Assembly (NCBI GenBank): GCA_017443345.1
Contig: JAFSNR010000025.1
Coordinates: 27,127-91,126 of the forward strand
Reading direction: 5' to 3'
DNA from: Prevotella sp.
Lineage (GTDB): Bacteria; Bacteroidota; Bacteroidia; Bacteroidales; Bacteroidaceae
Length of the DNA stretch: 64,000 nucleotides
The translations under genes and the position numbers were made by a program. The notes under the pieces were generated by a model. The model was not told where the DNA came from and did not search any database. It saw only the letters and a program-made list of their open reading frames with translations. Positions 14,783 to 24,674 of this stretch are shown here, in pieces (the stretch's first letter is position 1; every line of letters begins with the position of its first letter).

Positions 14783-16747
14783 TTACTTCTTCCAAGCGTC
14801 GATAATACCCTTGAAGTCAGCAGCCTTCAGCGAAGCGCCTCCAATCAGACCACCGTCGATGTCGGGCTTTGCGAAGAGCTCAGGAGCATTGCTGGCCTTG
14901 CAAGAACCACCATAGAGGATGGTTGTGCCGTCAGCAACAGCTGCACCATACTTCTCAGCGATGATTGAACGGATGTAAGCGTGGATCTCCTCAGCCTGCT
15001 CAGCGGTAGCGGTCTTACCAGTACCGATGGCCCAGATTGGCTCGTAAGCGATAACGATCTTGCGGAAGTCCTCCTCAGAGAGGTTGAATACGCTGCCCTC
15101 GAGCTCGGCCTTTACGACCTCGTTCTGCTTGCCAGCCTCGCGCTCCTCGAGTGACTCGCCAATACAGAAGATCACCTTCAGGTCGTTCTTCTGAGCGAGC
15201 AGCACCTTCTCCTTCAGGATCTCAGGAGTCTCCTTGTAATACTCACGACGCTCTGAGTGACCCAGAATAACGTACTGGGCACCAGTGCTCTTTACCATCT
15301 CTGCAGATACCTCACCTGTGAAGGCTCCCTTCTCCTTGTCAGCGCAGTTCTCAGCACCCAGACCGATGATGTCCTGATCGAGGAACTGTGCGATAGAAGC
15401 GAGGTGGATAAACGGTGTGCAGATTACTACACCACAGTTGGGCTTGTCAGCCTTCAATGTCTCATTCAGCTCCTTTGCAAGAGCGATACCATCCTGGAGA
15501 TTCATGTTCATCTTCCAGTTTCCTGCTACGATTTTCTTTCTCATAATTTTATTTTCTTTGTTTAAAGGGTTATTGTCTTTAATGGCCTTCTTGGCCTTGT
15601 CTGCATATTTCTTGTTTTGCGATCTGACCCAACGGCTCCACGCCCAGAGGCGATCAGCGATGGTGAGGAGCACGAGTGGCAGTACGAACCACGTGAGGAT
15701 CCACAGGATCTTGCTGGCTACATTATCAGAGGGCAACTGACCCAGTTCAATGTCTTCGAGGCGACCACTGAATTCCTGCTCATTGGGCAGTGCGTTATGG
15801 CTCCACTTCTGGATGATTACACCATCCTTCAGCAACAGCAGGCCTGGGTTAGAGCGGATGATGGTCTTCAGCATGATGTCGTCTGTCTGACAGAACGGAT
15901 ATTCAGCTCCAGTCATGTCGCACCAACGGTTGATGGCTTTCTCAGAACTGGCTGTCAGACAATAGAAAGGATATTCATTGTCGAGACAGTATTCGTAAAT
16001 CTGATTCAGCTCACCCAGTTGTGAGTCGTCAGCCTGCTCCAGATGTGGTGAAACCATTAGGAAGGTGTAACCTTCGCTGTTGAGCACCTGCTCTGTGATA
16101 TCCTCTCCCTCCTCAGTGGTCTCAATGAAGAAGTCTGCGAGCGGGGAGTCCTCTCCATCCATCATCTTCTGCCAGCCTTCCCTCAGATTGGCTCCTATGT
16201 GATAGGGACGGAAGTCGAACTGGGGCAGGGTATAGAGGCTGCGACCTGAGATGATGACGAGGATGAAGATGGCCGAGTAGTTCATCACGATCCACTGGTT
16301 GGGTTCGCTGATGAGTCTTGGCATCTCGAGGGGCCATCGCCATACGACAACGGCAGCGATCAGCAGGATGACATTCTTCCAGAAGGTCTGCCAGTTGGTG
16401 AGCACCAGGGCATCGCCAAAGCAGCCACAGTCGTGGATGGGGTCGTCTATTGCCAGCCAAAGCGTAAGCAGGGTCATTGCTGCGAGCATCACGAGGACAA
16501 TCTTCGAAACGAGCCTGCGCCTGATGGCGAAGAGCAGACAGATGCCCAAGAAAAACTCAGCTGCTGAAAGCAATACAGAGGCTGATAACGTCATGAAATC
16601 AGGCACATAGCGACCTAATCCCAAGGCTGTCAAGTAGTCCTGTATCTTATACTGCGTACCTAATGGGTCAACCGCTTTGACGAATCCTGAAAGGATGAAC
16701 GTCACGGCGAGTACCAGGCGGCAGATATTGACTGCGAGTTTCTTCAC
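14783..16747 (-). CDS. tpiA: DoxX/MauE-like membrane protein fused to triosephosphate isomerase
   Basis: One uninterrupted 654-codon frame holds two genes. Residues 1 to about 395 are the DoxX/BT_3928-type membrane protein: four spans near the start, the DCGCFGDA motif of MauE-like proteins, a thioredoxin-like middle and a last span near 370. Residues 402-654 are a complete triosephosphate isomerase: GNWKMN, LGHSERR (catalytic His), [12 protein letters not shown] (catalytic Glu) and GGASL. The join ([11 protein letters not shown]) is AT-rich like a leader, and an ATG at 15544 could start free TPI. The GTG start at 16747 overlaps the DUF1599 stop. Relatives have two separate genes. Confidence 0.85.
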   Translation of the reverse strand: MKKLAVNICRLVLAVTFILSGFVKAVDPLGTQYKIQDYLTALGLGRYVPDFMTLSASVLLSAAEFFLGICLLFAIRRRLVSKIVLVMLAAMTLLTLWLAIDDPIHDCGCFGDALVLTNWQTFWKNVILLIAAVVVWRWPLEMPRLISEPNQWIVMNYSAIFILVIISGRSLYTLPQFDFRPYHIGANLREGWQKMMDGEDSPLADFFIETTEEGEDITEQVLNSEGYTFLMVSPHLEQADDSQLGELNQIYEYCLDNEYPFYCLTASSEKAINRWCDMTGAEYPFCQTDDIMLKTIIRSNPGLLLLKDGVIIQKWSHNALPNEQEFSGRLEDIELGQLPSDNVASKILWILTWFVLPLVLLTIADRLWAWSRWVRSQNKKYADKAKKAIKDNNPLNKENKIMRKKIVAGNWKMNMNLQDGIALAKELNETLKADKPNCGVVICTPFIHLASIAQFLDQDIIGLGAENCADKEKGAFTGEVSAEMVKSTGAQYVILGHSERREYYKETPEILKEKVLLAQKNDLKVIFCIGESLEEREAGKQNEVVKAELEGSVFNLSEEDFRKIVIAYEPIWAIGTGKTATAEQAEEIHAYIRSIIAEKYGAAVADGTTILYGGSCKASNAPELFAKPDIDGGLIGGASLKAADFKGIIDAWKK

Positions 16748-17298
16748 TCTGATAATTTAATTACTCCAAAGACCGCGTAGTTGATAATGTCCATATAATT
16801 GGATCCGATGCCTTCGCTGACCTTCAGCTGCTCGCCACGCTCCTCGAGGTCCTCGATTTCCTTGATACGTTCGATCTTGGTAAGGATGAGGTCGGTATAG
16901 CTGCTGACACGCATCGAGCGCCACGCCTCGTCGTAGTCGTGGTTCTTCTTCTTCATGAGCTCAAGCGCTTCGTTGGCAAACTGGTCGTAGAGGCGCATAG
17001 CCTGCTCGTTGGGCATGTCGACGGTGTCAGCAAACCCCTCGCTGAGCTGGATGAGTCCCACGATGCCATAGTTGATCAGTGCAATGAACTCAGGACGAAT
17101 GCCTTCGCCCACCTTCGATTCTTTCTTGATCTCGAGCGAACGAATACGTTTGGCCTTGATGAAAAGCTGGTCTGTGAGAGCCGTTGGTCGCAGGATGCGC
17201 CAAGAGGCTTTGTAGTCATGAAGCTTCTTCTCGAACAATGCCCTGCATTCGGCAAGTGCTTGCTCAAATTGCGTGTTTGTCTTCTCCAAATAGTCCAT
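16744..17298 (-). CDS. DUF1599 protein, tandem duplicated domain
   Basis: The protein has 184 residues made of two similar halves: [15 protein letters not shown]...KAKRIRSLE...[24 protein letters not shown], then [15 protein letters not shown]...KIERIKEIE...[24 protein letters not shown]. This is the DUF1599 repeat, whose role is unknown. It is the first gene of the six-gene operon. The ATG lies 9 nt after the -7 box (17307-17314), so the transcript is leaderless or nearly so. The stop overlaps the GTG start of the DoxX-TPI gene. Confidence 0.9.
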   Translation of the reverse strand: MDYLEKTNTQFEQALAECRALFEKKLHDYKASWRILRPTALTDQLFIKAKRIRSLEIKKESKVGEGIRPEFIALINYGIVGLIQLSEGFADTVDMPNEQAMRLYDQFANEALELMKKKNHDYDEAWRSMRVSSYTDLILTKIERIKEIEDLEERGEQLKVSEGIGSNYMDIINYAVFGVIKLSE

Positions 17299-17306
17299 AT
17301 CGGGTG

Positions 17307-17314
17307 CAAAGGTA
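17307..17314 (-). promoter_or_regulatory. -7 box for the DUF1599-TPI-SPOR-folE operon
   Basis: TACCTTTG on the minus strand, 9 nt before the ATG. No clear -33 TTTG. Confidence 0.6.
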
Positions 17315-17351
17315 AGAAATAAAAATGAAAAAACGCTATTTTTTCAATTTT

Positions 17352-17801
17352 TTATTCCTTCTGCTTCTGGTGAATGTAGCGAATTTTCATACCCAGCGTC
17401 TCGAATTGTGTACGGATGGAATCACGTTTCATGCGAGTTCGGGTCAACAGCGTCAGCTCCTCTGGAGTAGCTTTCAGGGCTTTCTTGTGCTCATCCACCT
17501 GTGCCTGCAAGGCTTCGAGTTCCTGATTGGCTACTTGCAACAGGCTGTCTGTCAAGGCCATCTCGTCCTGAGCAGCCTTCAGTTCGATTTCCTGATGCAG
17601 TTTCAGGGCGCCTTTGCGGGCTTCAACGATATTCGGAAAGGTCTTGCGCAGTGAGTCGATGTCTTTGCGGGCTGCATCGAGATCGCCTTGCTCGAAGTGA
17701 GTCTGGGCTTCCATGAGAAGCTTCTGGGCTTCCTGCTTGGTGTTGTCACCACAGCCTGCTAACATGATGGCAACTGCGAGAATCAAAAACGGGTGTCTCA
17801 T
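17352..17801 (-). CDS. coiled-coil lipoprotein of unknown function
   Basis: The protein has 149 residues. It has a lipoprotein signal with lipobox MLAGC (Cys about residue 17), a TPR-like stretch LLMEAQTHFEQGDLDAARKDIDSL, and then a long coiled coil (about 60-125). It resembles the small Bacteroidales outer-membrane lipoproteins with a tetratricopeptide-like start. The ATG at 17801 is used; a GTG two codons upstream is possible. It is monocistronic, with a -7 box at 17839-17846. Confidence 0.7.
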   Translation of the reverse strand: MRHPFLILAVAIMLAGCGDNTKQEAQKLLMEAQTHFEQGDLDAARKDIDSLRKTFPNIVEARKGALKLHQEIELKAAQDEMALTDSLLQVANQELEALQAQVDEHKKALKATPEELTLLTRTRMKRDSIRTQFETLGMKIRYIHQKQKE

Positions 17802-17838
17802 TGTCACGGGTTTCGTTTTGTTTTGTTCTTTCTGATTG

Positions 17839-17846
17839 CAAAGGTA
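17839..17846 (-). promoter_or_regulatory. -7 box for the coiled-coil lipoprotein
   Basis: TACCTTTG on the minus strand; the -33 region has no clean TTTG. Confidence 0.5.
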
Positions 17847-17906
17847 GGCTTTTTCTAGGATTTGTTAGCATAAAAGACTATTTTTTTTCGATATGTCTCG
17901 AATTAT

Positions 17907-17937
17907 TTTGTTTTTTCGCTGATTTTGACTATCTTTG
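17907..17937 (+). promoter_or_regulatory. promoter for the CCA-adding enzyme and GH89 cluster
   Basis: TTTG at 17907-17910, a 19-bp spacer and TATCTTTG at 17930-17937, 22 bp before the ATG. Confidence 0.7.
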
Positions 17938-17959
17938 CAGTCTCAAATATAGCTGAAGA

Positions 17960-19411
17960 ATGAAATTATACTCTGACGAAGAACTGGCAGAGATATTGGA
18001 CCAGGACATTTTCCACCAGATCAGTGAGGCTGCAGACCATCTGGGGCTGGAGTGCTACGTGGTGGGAGGCTATGTCCGTGACATCTTCCTCGAGCGCCCA
18101 TCTAACGATATTGACGTGGTGGTCGTGGGGAGTGGTATCTCCGTGGCTGAGGAGCTGAAACGGATGGTGGGCAAGAAGGCTCATCTGTCCGTATTCCGCA
18201 ATTTTGGAACAGCCCAGGTCAAATTCCGTCAGAAGGGTATAGAGTACGAGGTGGAGTTCGTGGGAGCCCGAAAGGAGAGCTACAGTCACGACTCTCGCAA
18301 GCCCATCGTGGAAGACGGTACGTTGGAAGATGACCAGAATCGTCGCGACTTTACCATCAATGCGATGGCTATCTGTCTGAATAAGGAGCGTTTTGGTGAA
18401 CTTGTCGATCCCTTTAACGGACTTGCAGACCTTGAGGATGGTATCATCGCCACCCCGTTGGAACCAGACATCACCTTCTCTGACGATCCCTTGCGAATGA
18501 TGCGCTGTATCCGATTTGCCACCCAACTGAATTTCCAGATTGAGGAAGAAACGTTTGTGGCCCTTGAGCGGATGGCTGAAAGGATCAAGATTGTCAGTGG
18601 TGAGCGTATCAAGGACGAACTCAATAAGATCCTGCTTTCACCTGTACCCTCAAAGGGGCTCGTGGACTTGCAGCGATGCGGACTGCTGAACATCATCCTG
18701 CCAGAACTCTCTGCTCTCGACATTGTTGAGCAGAAGAACGGCCGTGCACATAAGAACAATTTCTATCACACCTTAGAGGTACTCGATAATGTCGCCTCCC
18801 ATCAGGATCCTGAATCTGAGAGCAAACTGTGGCTCAGATGGGCAGCATTGATGCACGACATCGGCAAGACCAAGTCGAAACGCTGGGATCCTGCAATAGG
18901 CTGGACCTTCCATAATCATAATATGATAGGTGCGAAGATGGTGCCTGTCATCTTCCGTCGTCTGATGTTACCAATGGATATGAAGATGAAGTATGTTCAG
19001 AAACTCGTGGATCTGCACATGCGTCCCATCGCCATTGCTGATGACGAGGTGACTGATTCTGCTGTCCGTCGCCTGCTGAACGATGCTGGTGAGGACATCG
19101 AAGACCTGATGACACTTTGCGAAGCTGACATTACGTCGAAAAACGAGGTGCGCAAGAAGATGTTCCTCGAGAATTTCCGTATGGTTCGTGAGAAACTGGC
19201 CGATCTGAAGGAGAAAGATTACGTCCGTCTGCTTCAGCCCGTGATCGATGGTAACGAGATTATGGAGATGTTCAACCTGAAGCCGAGTCGTGAGGTGGGT
19301 GTGCTGAAGCAATATCTCAAAGATGCCGTTCTTGATAACAAGGTGGAAAACGAACGCGAACCTCTGATGGCTCTGTTGATGGAGAAAGCAAAAGAAATGA
19401 AACTGATATAA
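17960..19411 (+). CDS. cca: CCA-adding tRNA nucleotidyltransferase with HD domain
   Basis: The protein has 483 residues. The nucleotidyltransferase head has GGYVRDIFLERPSNDIDVVV (about 32-51) with the catalytic DID, and RRDFTINAMA is the second motif. DDPLRMMRCIRFATQL is the RNA-binding region. A C-terminal HD domain has ALMHDIGKTK and later His/Asp residues. It adds or repairs the CCA 3' end of tRNA, and the HD part is a phosphatase/phosphodiesterase in relatives. Its own promoter is at 17907-17937, and the GH89 gene follows after 11 bp. Confidence 0.92.
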   Translation: MKLYSDEELAEILDQDIFHQISEAADHLGLECYVVGGYVRDIFLERPSNDIDVVVVGSGISVAEELKRMVGKKAHLSVFRNFGTAQVKFRQKGIEYEVEFVGARKESYSHDSRKPIVEDGTLEDDQNRRDFTINAMAICLNKERFGELVDPFNGLADLEDGIIATPLEPDITFSDDPLRMMRCIRFATQLNFQIEEETFVALERMAERIKIVSGERIKDELNKILLSPVPSKGLVDLQRCGLLNIILPELSALDIVEQKNGRAHKNNFYHTLEVLDNVASHQDPESESKLWLRWAALMHDIGKTKSKRWDPAIGWTFHNHNMIGAKMVPVIFRRLMLPMDMKMKYVQKLVDLHMRPIAIADDEVTDSAVRRLLNDAGEDIEDLMTLCEADITSKNEVRKKMFLENFRMVREKLADLKEKDYVRLLQPVIDGNEIMEMFNLKPSREVGVLKQYLKDAVLDNKVENEREPLMALLMEKAKEMKLI

Positions 19412-19422
19412 ATATTTTAAAT

Positions 19423-21648
19423 ATGATGAGACCACTACTAACTATTATCGCCATGCTGCTGACCATGCAGGTTTGGGCTAATCCAGTTGATGAACTACTG
19501 GAGAGAATCGACAAGGGTGCTTCTGCCAAGTTTAAGATCGAAAAGGTCAAGAGTGAAAAGGACTTCTTTGAACTCGATCAACAAGGCCGTAAGGTTGTGG
19601 TACGAGGCAACAACTGGGTGAATATCGCCTCAGGTGTTAACTGGTATCTCAAGTATTATGCAGGCATCCACCTTTCGTGGAACCAGATGCAGGCAAAACT
19701 TCCTGCCTCGCTACCTGCAGTCAGCAAGAAAGAACGTCATGAGACGGACTTGGGTCTGCGTTACGACTTCAATTACTGTACGTTCTCCTATTCGATGGCT
19801 TTCTGGGATTGGAAACGTTGGGAACAGGAGATCGACTGGATGGCCCTTCATGGTGTGAATCTGCCTCTGGCCATCGTTGGTGAGGAGTGTGTTTGGCGAA
19901 ACATGCTGTTGAAACTCGGCTATACGGAGAAAGAGGTGGGCGAGTTTATCGCTGGTCCTGCTTTCCTCGCCTGGTGGGAGATGAACAACCTCGAAGGGTG
20001 GGGTGGACCTCTACCGCTTACTTGGTATGATCGTCAGGAGAAACTGCAGAAGCAGATCCTTGCCCGCATGAAACAGCTCGACATGCATCCTGTCTTGCCA
20101 GGCTATTGTGGTATGGTGCCTCACGATGCGAAACAGAAACTGGGACTGAACGTCGCTGATGCTGGTCTGTGGAATGGTTTCCAGCGTCCTGCTAACCTTC
20201 TGCCTACTGATGCGCGCTTTGCTGAAATCGCCACCTTATATTATAATGAGCTCACCAAACTCTTCGGTAAGGCGGATTACTACTCGATGGACCCCTTCCA
20301 CGAAAGCAATGATGATCCTTCAATCGACTATGCCAAGGCTGGCGAGGCTATGATGCAGGCCATGAAACGTGTGAATCCTAAGGCCGTCTGGGTCATCCAG
20401 GGTTGGACGGAGAACCCTCGTCCGCAGATGGTGGATGGCATGAAGACAGGTGATCTGCTCGTACTCGACCTCTTCTCAGAGTGTCGTCCCATGTTTGGCA
20501 TCCCCTCTATCTGGAAGCGCGATGAGGGTTATAAGCAGCATGAGTGGCTGTTCTGTCTGCTTGAGAACTTTGGTGCTAATGTAGGTCTTCATGGTCGCAT
20601 GGACCAGTTGCTCGACAACTTCTATGTACCCAAGAATCATTGCAAAGGTATTGGTTTCACAATGGAAGGGTCGGAGAATAATCCCGTGATGTTCGAGTTG
20701 ATGAGCGAACTGCCTTGGCGTCCTGAGAAGTTTACGAAGGAAGCCTGGATCAAGGACTACGTGAAGGCCCGTTATGGCGTAGAGGATCCTACGATTGAAA
20801 AGGCTTGGCTAGTTCTTGTCAACAGCATTTACAACTGTCCAGCAGGCAACAACCAGCAAGGCCCTCATGAGAGCATCTTCTGCGGGCGTCCCTCACTCAA
20901 TAACTTCCAGGCATCATCCTGGTCGAAGATGAAGAATTATTACGACCCAGCTGATACGAAGGAAGCTGCGAGATTGATGAACAGTGTGGCTGAGAAATAT
21001 CGTGGTAACAATAATTTCGAATACGATCTCGTGGATATCACCCGTCAGGCACTTGCAGATCAGGCTCGTCAACAGTATCAGCGCACCATCGCTGACTACA
21101 AGGGCTTTGCCCGTCAGGAGTTTGATAAGGACGCTGCTCGTTTCTTGGATATGCTACTGATGCAGGATAAACTTCTGGGGACACGCTCTGAGTTCCGTGT
21201 GGGCCATTGGACGCAGGATGCTGTTAATGCTGGTGTTACTCCTGAAGAGAAGAAACTCTATGAATGGAACGCCCGCGTACAGATTACGACTTGGGGCAAC
21301 CGTTATTGTGCTGATACGGGTGGTCTGCGCGACTATGCCCATAAAGAGTGGCAGGGATTGCTGAAAGATTTTTACTATCCGAGGTGGAAGGCCTATTTTG
21401 ATGCATTAGCTGCTCAGATGAAGGCTCAGACGTCTCCTCAGCCAGAACTCTTAGGTGGTGGTCCCAATGCGACGAAGACAGCAGCAGAACTCTTCCAGAT
21501 GGCCTTGCCTCAGGAAGTTCAACTCGACTATTATGCGATGGAGGAACCATGGACTCTCCAGCAGAATCCTTATTCTGCTGCCCCAGAAGGGTCAGCTGTA
21601 GACGTGGCACGTGAAATTACTCAAAAGTATTTGGATTATGGCAAGTAG
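19423..21648 (+). CDS. alpha-N-acetylglucosaminidase, GH89
   Basis: The protein has 741 residues with a signal peptide (ending VWANP). The domain order matches NAGLU: an N-terminal alpha/beta domain (VRGNNWVNIASGVNWYLKYY), a TIM barrel (WDWKRWEQEIDWMALHGVNLPLA; GWGGPLPLTW; DPFHESND) and a helical C-terminal domain. MEGSENNPVMFELMSELPW is a GH89 signature. The family removes terminal alpha-GlcNAc from heparan sulfate or mucin glycans. It overlaps by 11 nt a homologue of the lysosomal acetyltransferase that prepares the substrate of human NAGLU. It probably acts in the periplasm. Confidence 0.92.
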   Translation: MMRPLLTIIAMLLTMQVWANPVDELLERIDKGASAKFKIEKVKSEKDFFELDQQGRKVVVRGNNWVNIASGVNWYLKYYAGIHLSWNQMQAKLPASLPAVSKKERHETDLGLRYDFNYCTFSYSMAFWDWKRWEQEIDWMALHGVNLPLAIVGEECVWRNMLLKLGYTEKEVGEFIAGPAFLAWWEMNNLEGWGGPLPLTWYDRQEKLQKQILARMKQLDMHPVLPGYCGMVPHDAKQKLGLNVADAGLWNGFQRPANLLPTDARFAEIATLYYNELTKLFGKADYYSMDPFHESNDDPSIDYAKAGEAMMQAMKRVNPKAVWVIQGWTENPRPQMVDGMKTGDLLVLDLFSECRPMFGIPSIWKRDEGYKQHEWLFCLLENFGANVGLHGRMDQLLDNFYVPKNHCKGIGFTMEGSENNPVMFELMSELPWRPEKFTKEAWIKDYVKARYGVEDPTIEKAWLVLVNSIYNCPAGNNQQGPHESIFCGRPSLNNFQASSWSKMKNYYDPADTKEAARLMNSVAEKYRGNNNFEYDLVDITRQALADQARQQYQRTIADYKGFARQEFDKDAARFLDMLLMQDKLLGTRSEFRVGHWTQDAVNAGVTPEEKKLYEWNARVQITTWGNRYCADTGGLRDYAHKEWQGLLKDFYYPRWKAYFDALAAQMKAQTSPQPELLGGGPNATKTAAELFQMALPQEVQLDYYAMEEPWTLQQNPYSAAPEGSAVDVAREITQKYLDYGK

Positions 21649-22714
21649 TCAGCGATTATTAAGTCTTGATATCCTGCGCGGTATCACGGTGGCAGGAATG
21701 ATTCTCGTCAACAATGGTTGGGGCGAATCCTTTGAAATGTTAGGACATTCAAAATGGAACGGTATGACGCCTTGCGACCTCGTGTTCCCCTTCTTCCTCT
21801 TCATCATGGGAATCTCATGCTACCTCTCGTTGGTGAAGTCGGAGTTTAAACCCACTCCGAAGGTCATCCGACGAATCGTCAAACGAACGGTCCTGCTTTT
21901 TGTCATAGGTCTGTTTATCAACTGGTTCGATCATGCCATCGAGGGTGATCTGCTCTGTTTCGGACATCTGCGAATATGGGCTGTGATGCAGCGTATTGCC
22001 CTCTGCTATGGTATCGTGTCGCTCTTCGCCCTATTCTGTAATCATAAATATACGGTGCCCGTGATTATCGGGCTGTTAGTCATCTATACGGCTATTCTGG
22101 TCTTTGGCAACGGCTATGCCGAGGATGCCAGTGTGAACATTCTGGCGCAGGTAGATTTGAATCTTTTTGGCTATGACCATATCTATCATAAGAGTCCTGT
22201 TGATCCTGAAGGTCTGATGGGTACCATCTCGTCTGTAGCCCATGTGCTGCTTGGCTTCTATTGTGGTATGCAGATCCTCAAGAAGGAGACAATCGATCAG
22301 AAGGTGATCGCCCTCTTCGTGGTTGGAACGGTACTGGTGATAGGCGGTTATCTGCTGTCTTACGGACTGCCACTCAATAAGCGCATCTGGAGCCCTAGCT
22401 ATGTCATGATGACCTGTGGTCTGGCCTCTTTGCTGCAGGCTTTCCTGATGTATGTTATTGATATTCAGAAGAAATCCGGTTGGACGACGTTCTTCCATGT
22501 CTTTGGCGTCAATGCCCTTGCACTCTATGTGTCGAGCGAACTGCTAGCCATCCTTTTAGGCCATATCGGTTTGTCTGAGATGGTTTATAATGGCATCCAT
22601 GCTGTCATCGCTCCGTTGAAATGGGCTTCATTGGCCTATGCCATCTATTTCGTGCTGCTGAACTTTGCTATCGGCTACGTACTTTATCGTAAAAAGATTT
22701 ACATCAAACTCTAA
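21638..22714 (+). CDS. HGSNAT-like (DUF5009) membrane acetyltransferase
   Basis: The protein has 358 residues with about 9-10 predicted membrane spans. LSLDILRGITVAGMILVNN at the start and MTPCDLVFPFFLFIMGISCYLSL are the signatures of the heparan-alpha-glucosaminide N-acetyltransferase/DUF1624 group, which moves acetyl groups from acetyl-CoA across the membrane to glucosamine. The ATG at 21638 gives the conserved start and overlaps the GH89 stop by 11 nt. Next to the GH89 enzyme it suggests acetylation of terminal glucosamine followed by removal of GlcNAc. The GH2 gene starts 4 nt later. Confidence 0.8.
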   Translation: MASSQRLLSLDILRGITVAGMILVNNGWGESFEMLGHSKWNGMTPCDLVFPFFLFIMGISCYLSLVKSEFKPTPKVIRRIVKRTVLLFVIGLFINWFDHAIEGDLLCFGHLRIWAVMQRIALCYGIVSLFALFCNHKYTVPVIIGLLVIYTAILVFGNGYAEDASVNILAQVDLNLFGYDHIYHKSPVDPEGLMGTISSVAHVLLGFYCGMQILKKETIDQKVIALFVVGTVLVIGGYLLSYGLPLNKRIWSPSYVMMTCGLASLLQAFLMYVIDIQKKSGWTTFFHVFGVNALALYVSSELLAILLGHIGLSEMVYNGIHAVIAPLKWASLAYAIYFVLLNFAIGYVLYRKKIYIKL

Positions 22715-22717
22715 CAT

Positions 22718-24511
22718 ATGAAAAAACTTCTTGACACTATCATGCTGGTTGTGGGATTGTTGTTCCCCGCCACGCTGGCAGCCGAGTCGCTGCCCTTGAT
22801 CCAGAATGTGAATGCTTATGAGAGCATGTCGCTCAATGGCGAATGGAATTACATTGTCGATGTACAAGAAGAGGGCTACTACGACTATCGTATGAAGCCT
22901 ACTCGCTGGGGTTTTTTCCAGAATGCCAAGCCCCAGCGCCCTGAAGATCTGATCGAGTACGACTTCGATAAGTCGCCAACGATGCAGATTCCTGGTGACT
23001 GGAATACCCAGGACGAGCGCCTGTTCTTCTACGAGGGTACCGTCTGGTTCAAGAAGAGTTTTCAGGCTGTGCCGACGAGCGACTGTCGCACTTTGCTTTA
23101 TTTCGGAGCCGTCAACTATGACTGTCGCGTCTGGGTAAATGGTAAGGAGGCCGGGCATCATATCGGCGGTTTTACGCCTTTCAACTTTGATATCAGTGAC
23201 CTGCTGCGAGAGGGCGAGAATGTGGTCATCGTGAAGGTCGACAACAAGCGCCATGCCGAGGATGTGCCCACACAGATCTTCGATTGGTGGAACTATGGCG
23301 GTATCACCCGCGATGTGAAACTTGTTAAGGTATCACCTGTGTATCTTGAGGATTACAACCTGCAACTGACCAGTCTCGAAGGCCGTCAGATCTCGTTCAG
23401 CGTCAAGTTGAACAAGCCTGAGGCCAACCATACGGTGACCCTCACGATTCCTGAGTTGAAGATCAAGAAGACCCTCACCACCGCTGCTGATGGAACGGCT
23501 GCAATCAGCATGAAGGCTAAGCCTCAGTTGTGGAGTCCGGAGAATCCCAAACGCTATCAGGTGGAGATCATGCTTGATAACAGCACCATCGCCGACAGTA
23601 TCGGTTTCCGTAAGATTGAGACGCGCGGCAAGCAGATCCTGCTGAATGGCCAACCCATCTTCCTCAAGGGCATCAGCATCCATGAGGAGAAACCCAATGG
23701 CGGCGGGCGTGCTAATTCTCCCGAGGATGCCAGGACGCTGCTTTCATGGGCCAAGGAGCTGGGCTGCAACTTCGTGCGTCTGGCCCACTATCCGCATAAT
23801 GAATACATGGTGCGCGAGGCTGAGCGTATGGGTATCCTTGTGTGGTCTGAGATTCCTTGTTACTGGACGATCGCCTGGACCAATCCGGCTACCCTCGACA
23901 ATGCCCGTCAGCAGCTGACTGATATGATCCGTCGTGACCATAATCGTGCCAATGTCATCATCTGGAGTATTGCCAACGAGACACCCCATTCTGCACAGCG
24001 CGATGCCTTCCTTAGCCAACTGGCCAAGCATGCCCGTTCACTTGATGATACCCGTCTGATATCGATGGCTATGGAGGTGACGGGAGCCTCCAACTACGTG
24101 AACCGCCTGAACGACAATATGAACGAGTATGTCGATGTGGTCAGCTTCAACCAGTACATTGGCTGGTATCGCGATGTGAACGATGCCCCCAAGATGACGT
24201 GGGAGATTCCCTATAATAAACCCGTCATTATCAGTGAGTTCGGAGGTGGAGCGCGTTATGGCTATCATGGTGCCAAGAACCAGCGTTGGACAGAGGAGTT
24301 TCAGGAGAACCTCTACCGCGAGAATTTAGCTATGCTCGACAAGATTGACGGCCTCTCAGGAACCACCCCTTGGATTCTGAAGGATTTCCGTTCACCCCGT
24401 CGTGTGCTCCCTGGTGTACAAGACTACTATAACCGCAAAGGCCTGCTGAGTGACAAAGGCGAGCGTAAGTTAGCTTTCTATGTCCTTAAGCAATGGTACG
24501 ACGGTAAATAA
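22718..24511 (+). CDS. GH2 beta-glucuronidase/beta-galactosidase-type enzyme
   Basis: The protein has 597 residues with a signal peptide (MKKLLDTIMLVVGLLFPATLAAES). The sandwich domain has YEGTVWFKKSF and NYDCRVWVNGKEAGHHIGGFTPF; the TIM barrel has LKGISIHEE, acid/base Glu421 in WSIANET and nucleophile Glu507 in IISEFGG. The size and NE-T pattern are nearer to beta-glucuronidases than to long beta-galactosidases. With GH89 and the acetyltransferase it forms a set that would fit glycosaminoglycan-like chains of alternating uronic acid and glucosamine; the specificity is inferred. Confidence 0.85.
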   Translation: MKKLLDTIMLVVGLLFPATLAAESLPLIQNVNAYESMSLNGEWNYIVDVQEEGYYDYRMKPTRWGFFQNAKPQRPEDLIEYDFDKSPTMQIPGDWNTQDERLFFYEGTVWFKKSFQAVPTSDCRTLLYFGAVNYDCRVWVNGKEAGHHIGGFTPFNFDISDLLREGENVVIVKVDNKRHAEDVPTQIFDWWNYGGITRDVKLVKVSPVYLEDYNLQLTSLEGRQISFSVKLNKPEANHTVTLTIPELKIKKTLTTAADGTAAISMKAKPQLWSPENPKRYQVEIMLDNSTIADSIGFRKIETRGKQILLNGQPIFLKGISIHEEKPNGGGRANSPEDARTLLSWAKELGCNFVRLAHYPHNEYMVREAERMGILVWSEIPCYWTIAWTNPATLDNARQQLTDMIRRDHNRANVIIWSIANETPHSAQRDAFLSQLAKHARSLDDTRLISMAMEVTGASNYVNRLNDNMNEYVDVVSFNQYIGWYRDVNDAPKMTWEIPYNKPVIISEFGGGARYGYHGAKNQRWTEEFQENLYRENLAMLDKIDGLSGTTPWILKDFRSPRRVLPGVQDYYNRKGLLSDKGERKLAFYVLKQWYDGK

Positions 24512-24586
24512 TATTTATGAACTATAATAGCTAATAAACTTTGTTAAAAAACGAGAATACTGATATATCTAAAGATATATTTTTAG

Positions 24587-24594
24587 TAACTTTG
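24587..24594 (+). promoter_or_regulatory. -7 box for the RND efflux operon
   Basis: TAACTTTG fits the consensus. A small palindrome (TATATCT-AA-AGATATA, about 24565-24580) lies just upstream. Confidence 0.6.
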
Positions 24595-24635
24595 CACCTC
24601 GAAAACTGAATGACGTTCCTCGGTTTTCGGGGTGC
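24594..24635. promoter_or_regulatory. 13-bp inverted repeat at the efflux promoter, possible operator
   Basis: GCACCTCGAAAAC (24594-24606) pairs with GTTTTCGGGGTGC (24623-24635) with one mismatch (a G-U pair in RNA) and a 16-nt spacer. It begins at the last base of the -7 box and covers the transcription start, where a TetR/AcrR-type repressor would block, or it could act as a leader hairpin. Confidence 0.55.
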
Positions 24636-24674
24636 ACTGGTTTTGAAAGGTATAAAATTACAATAGTTTACAGT

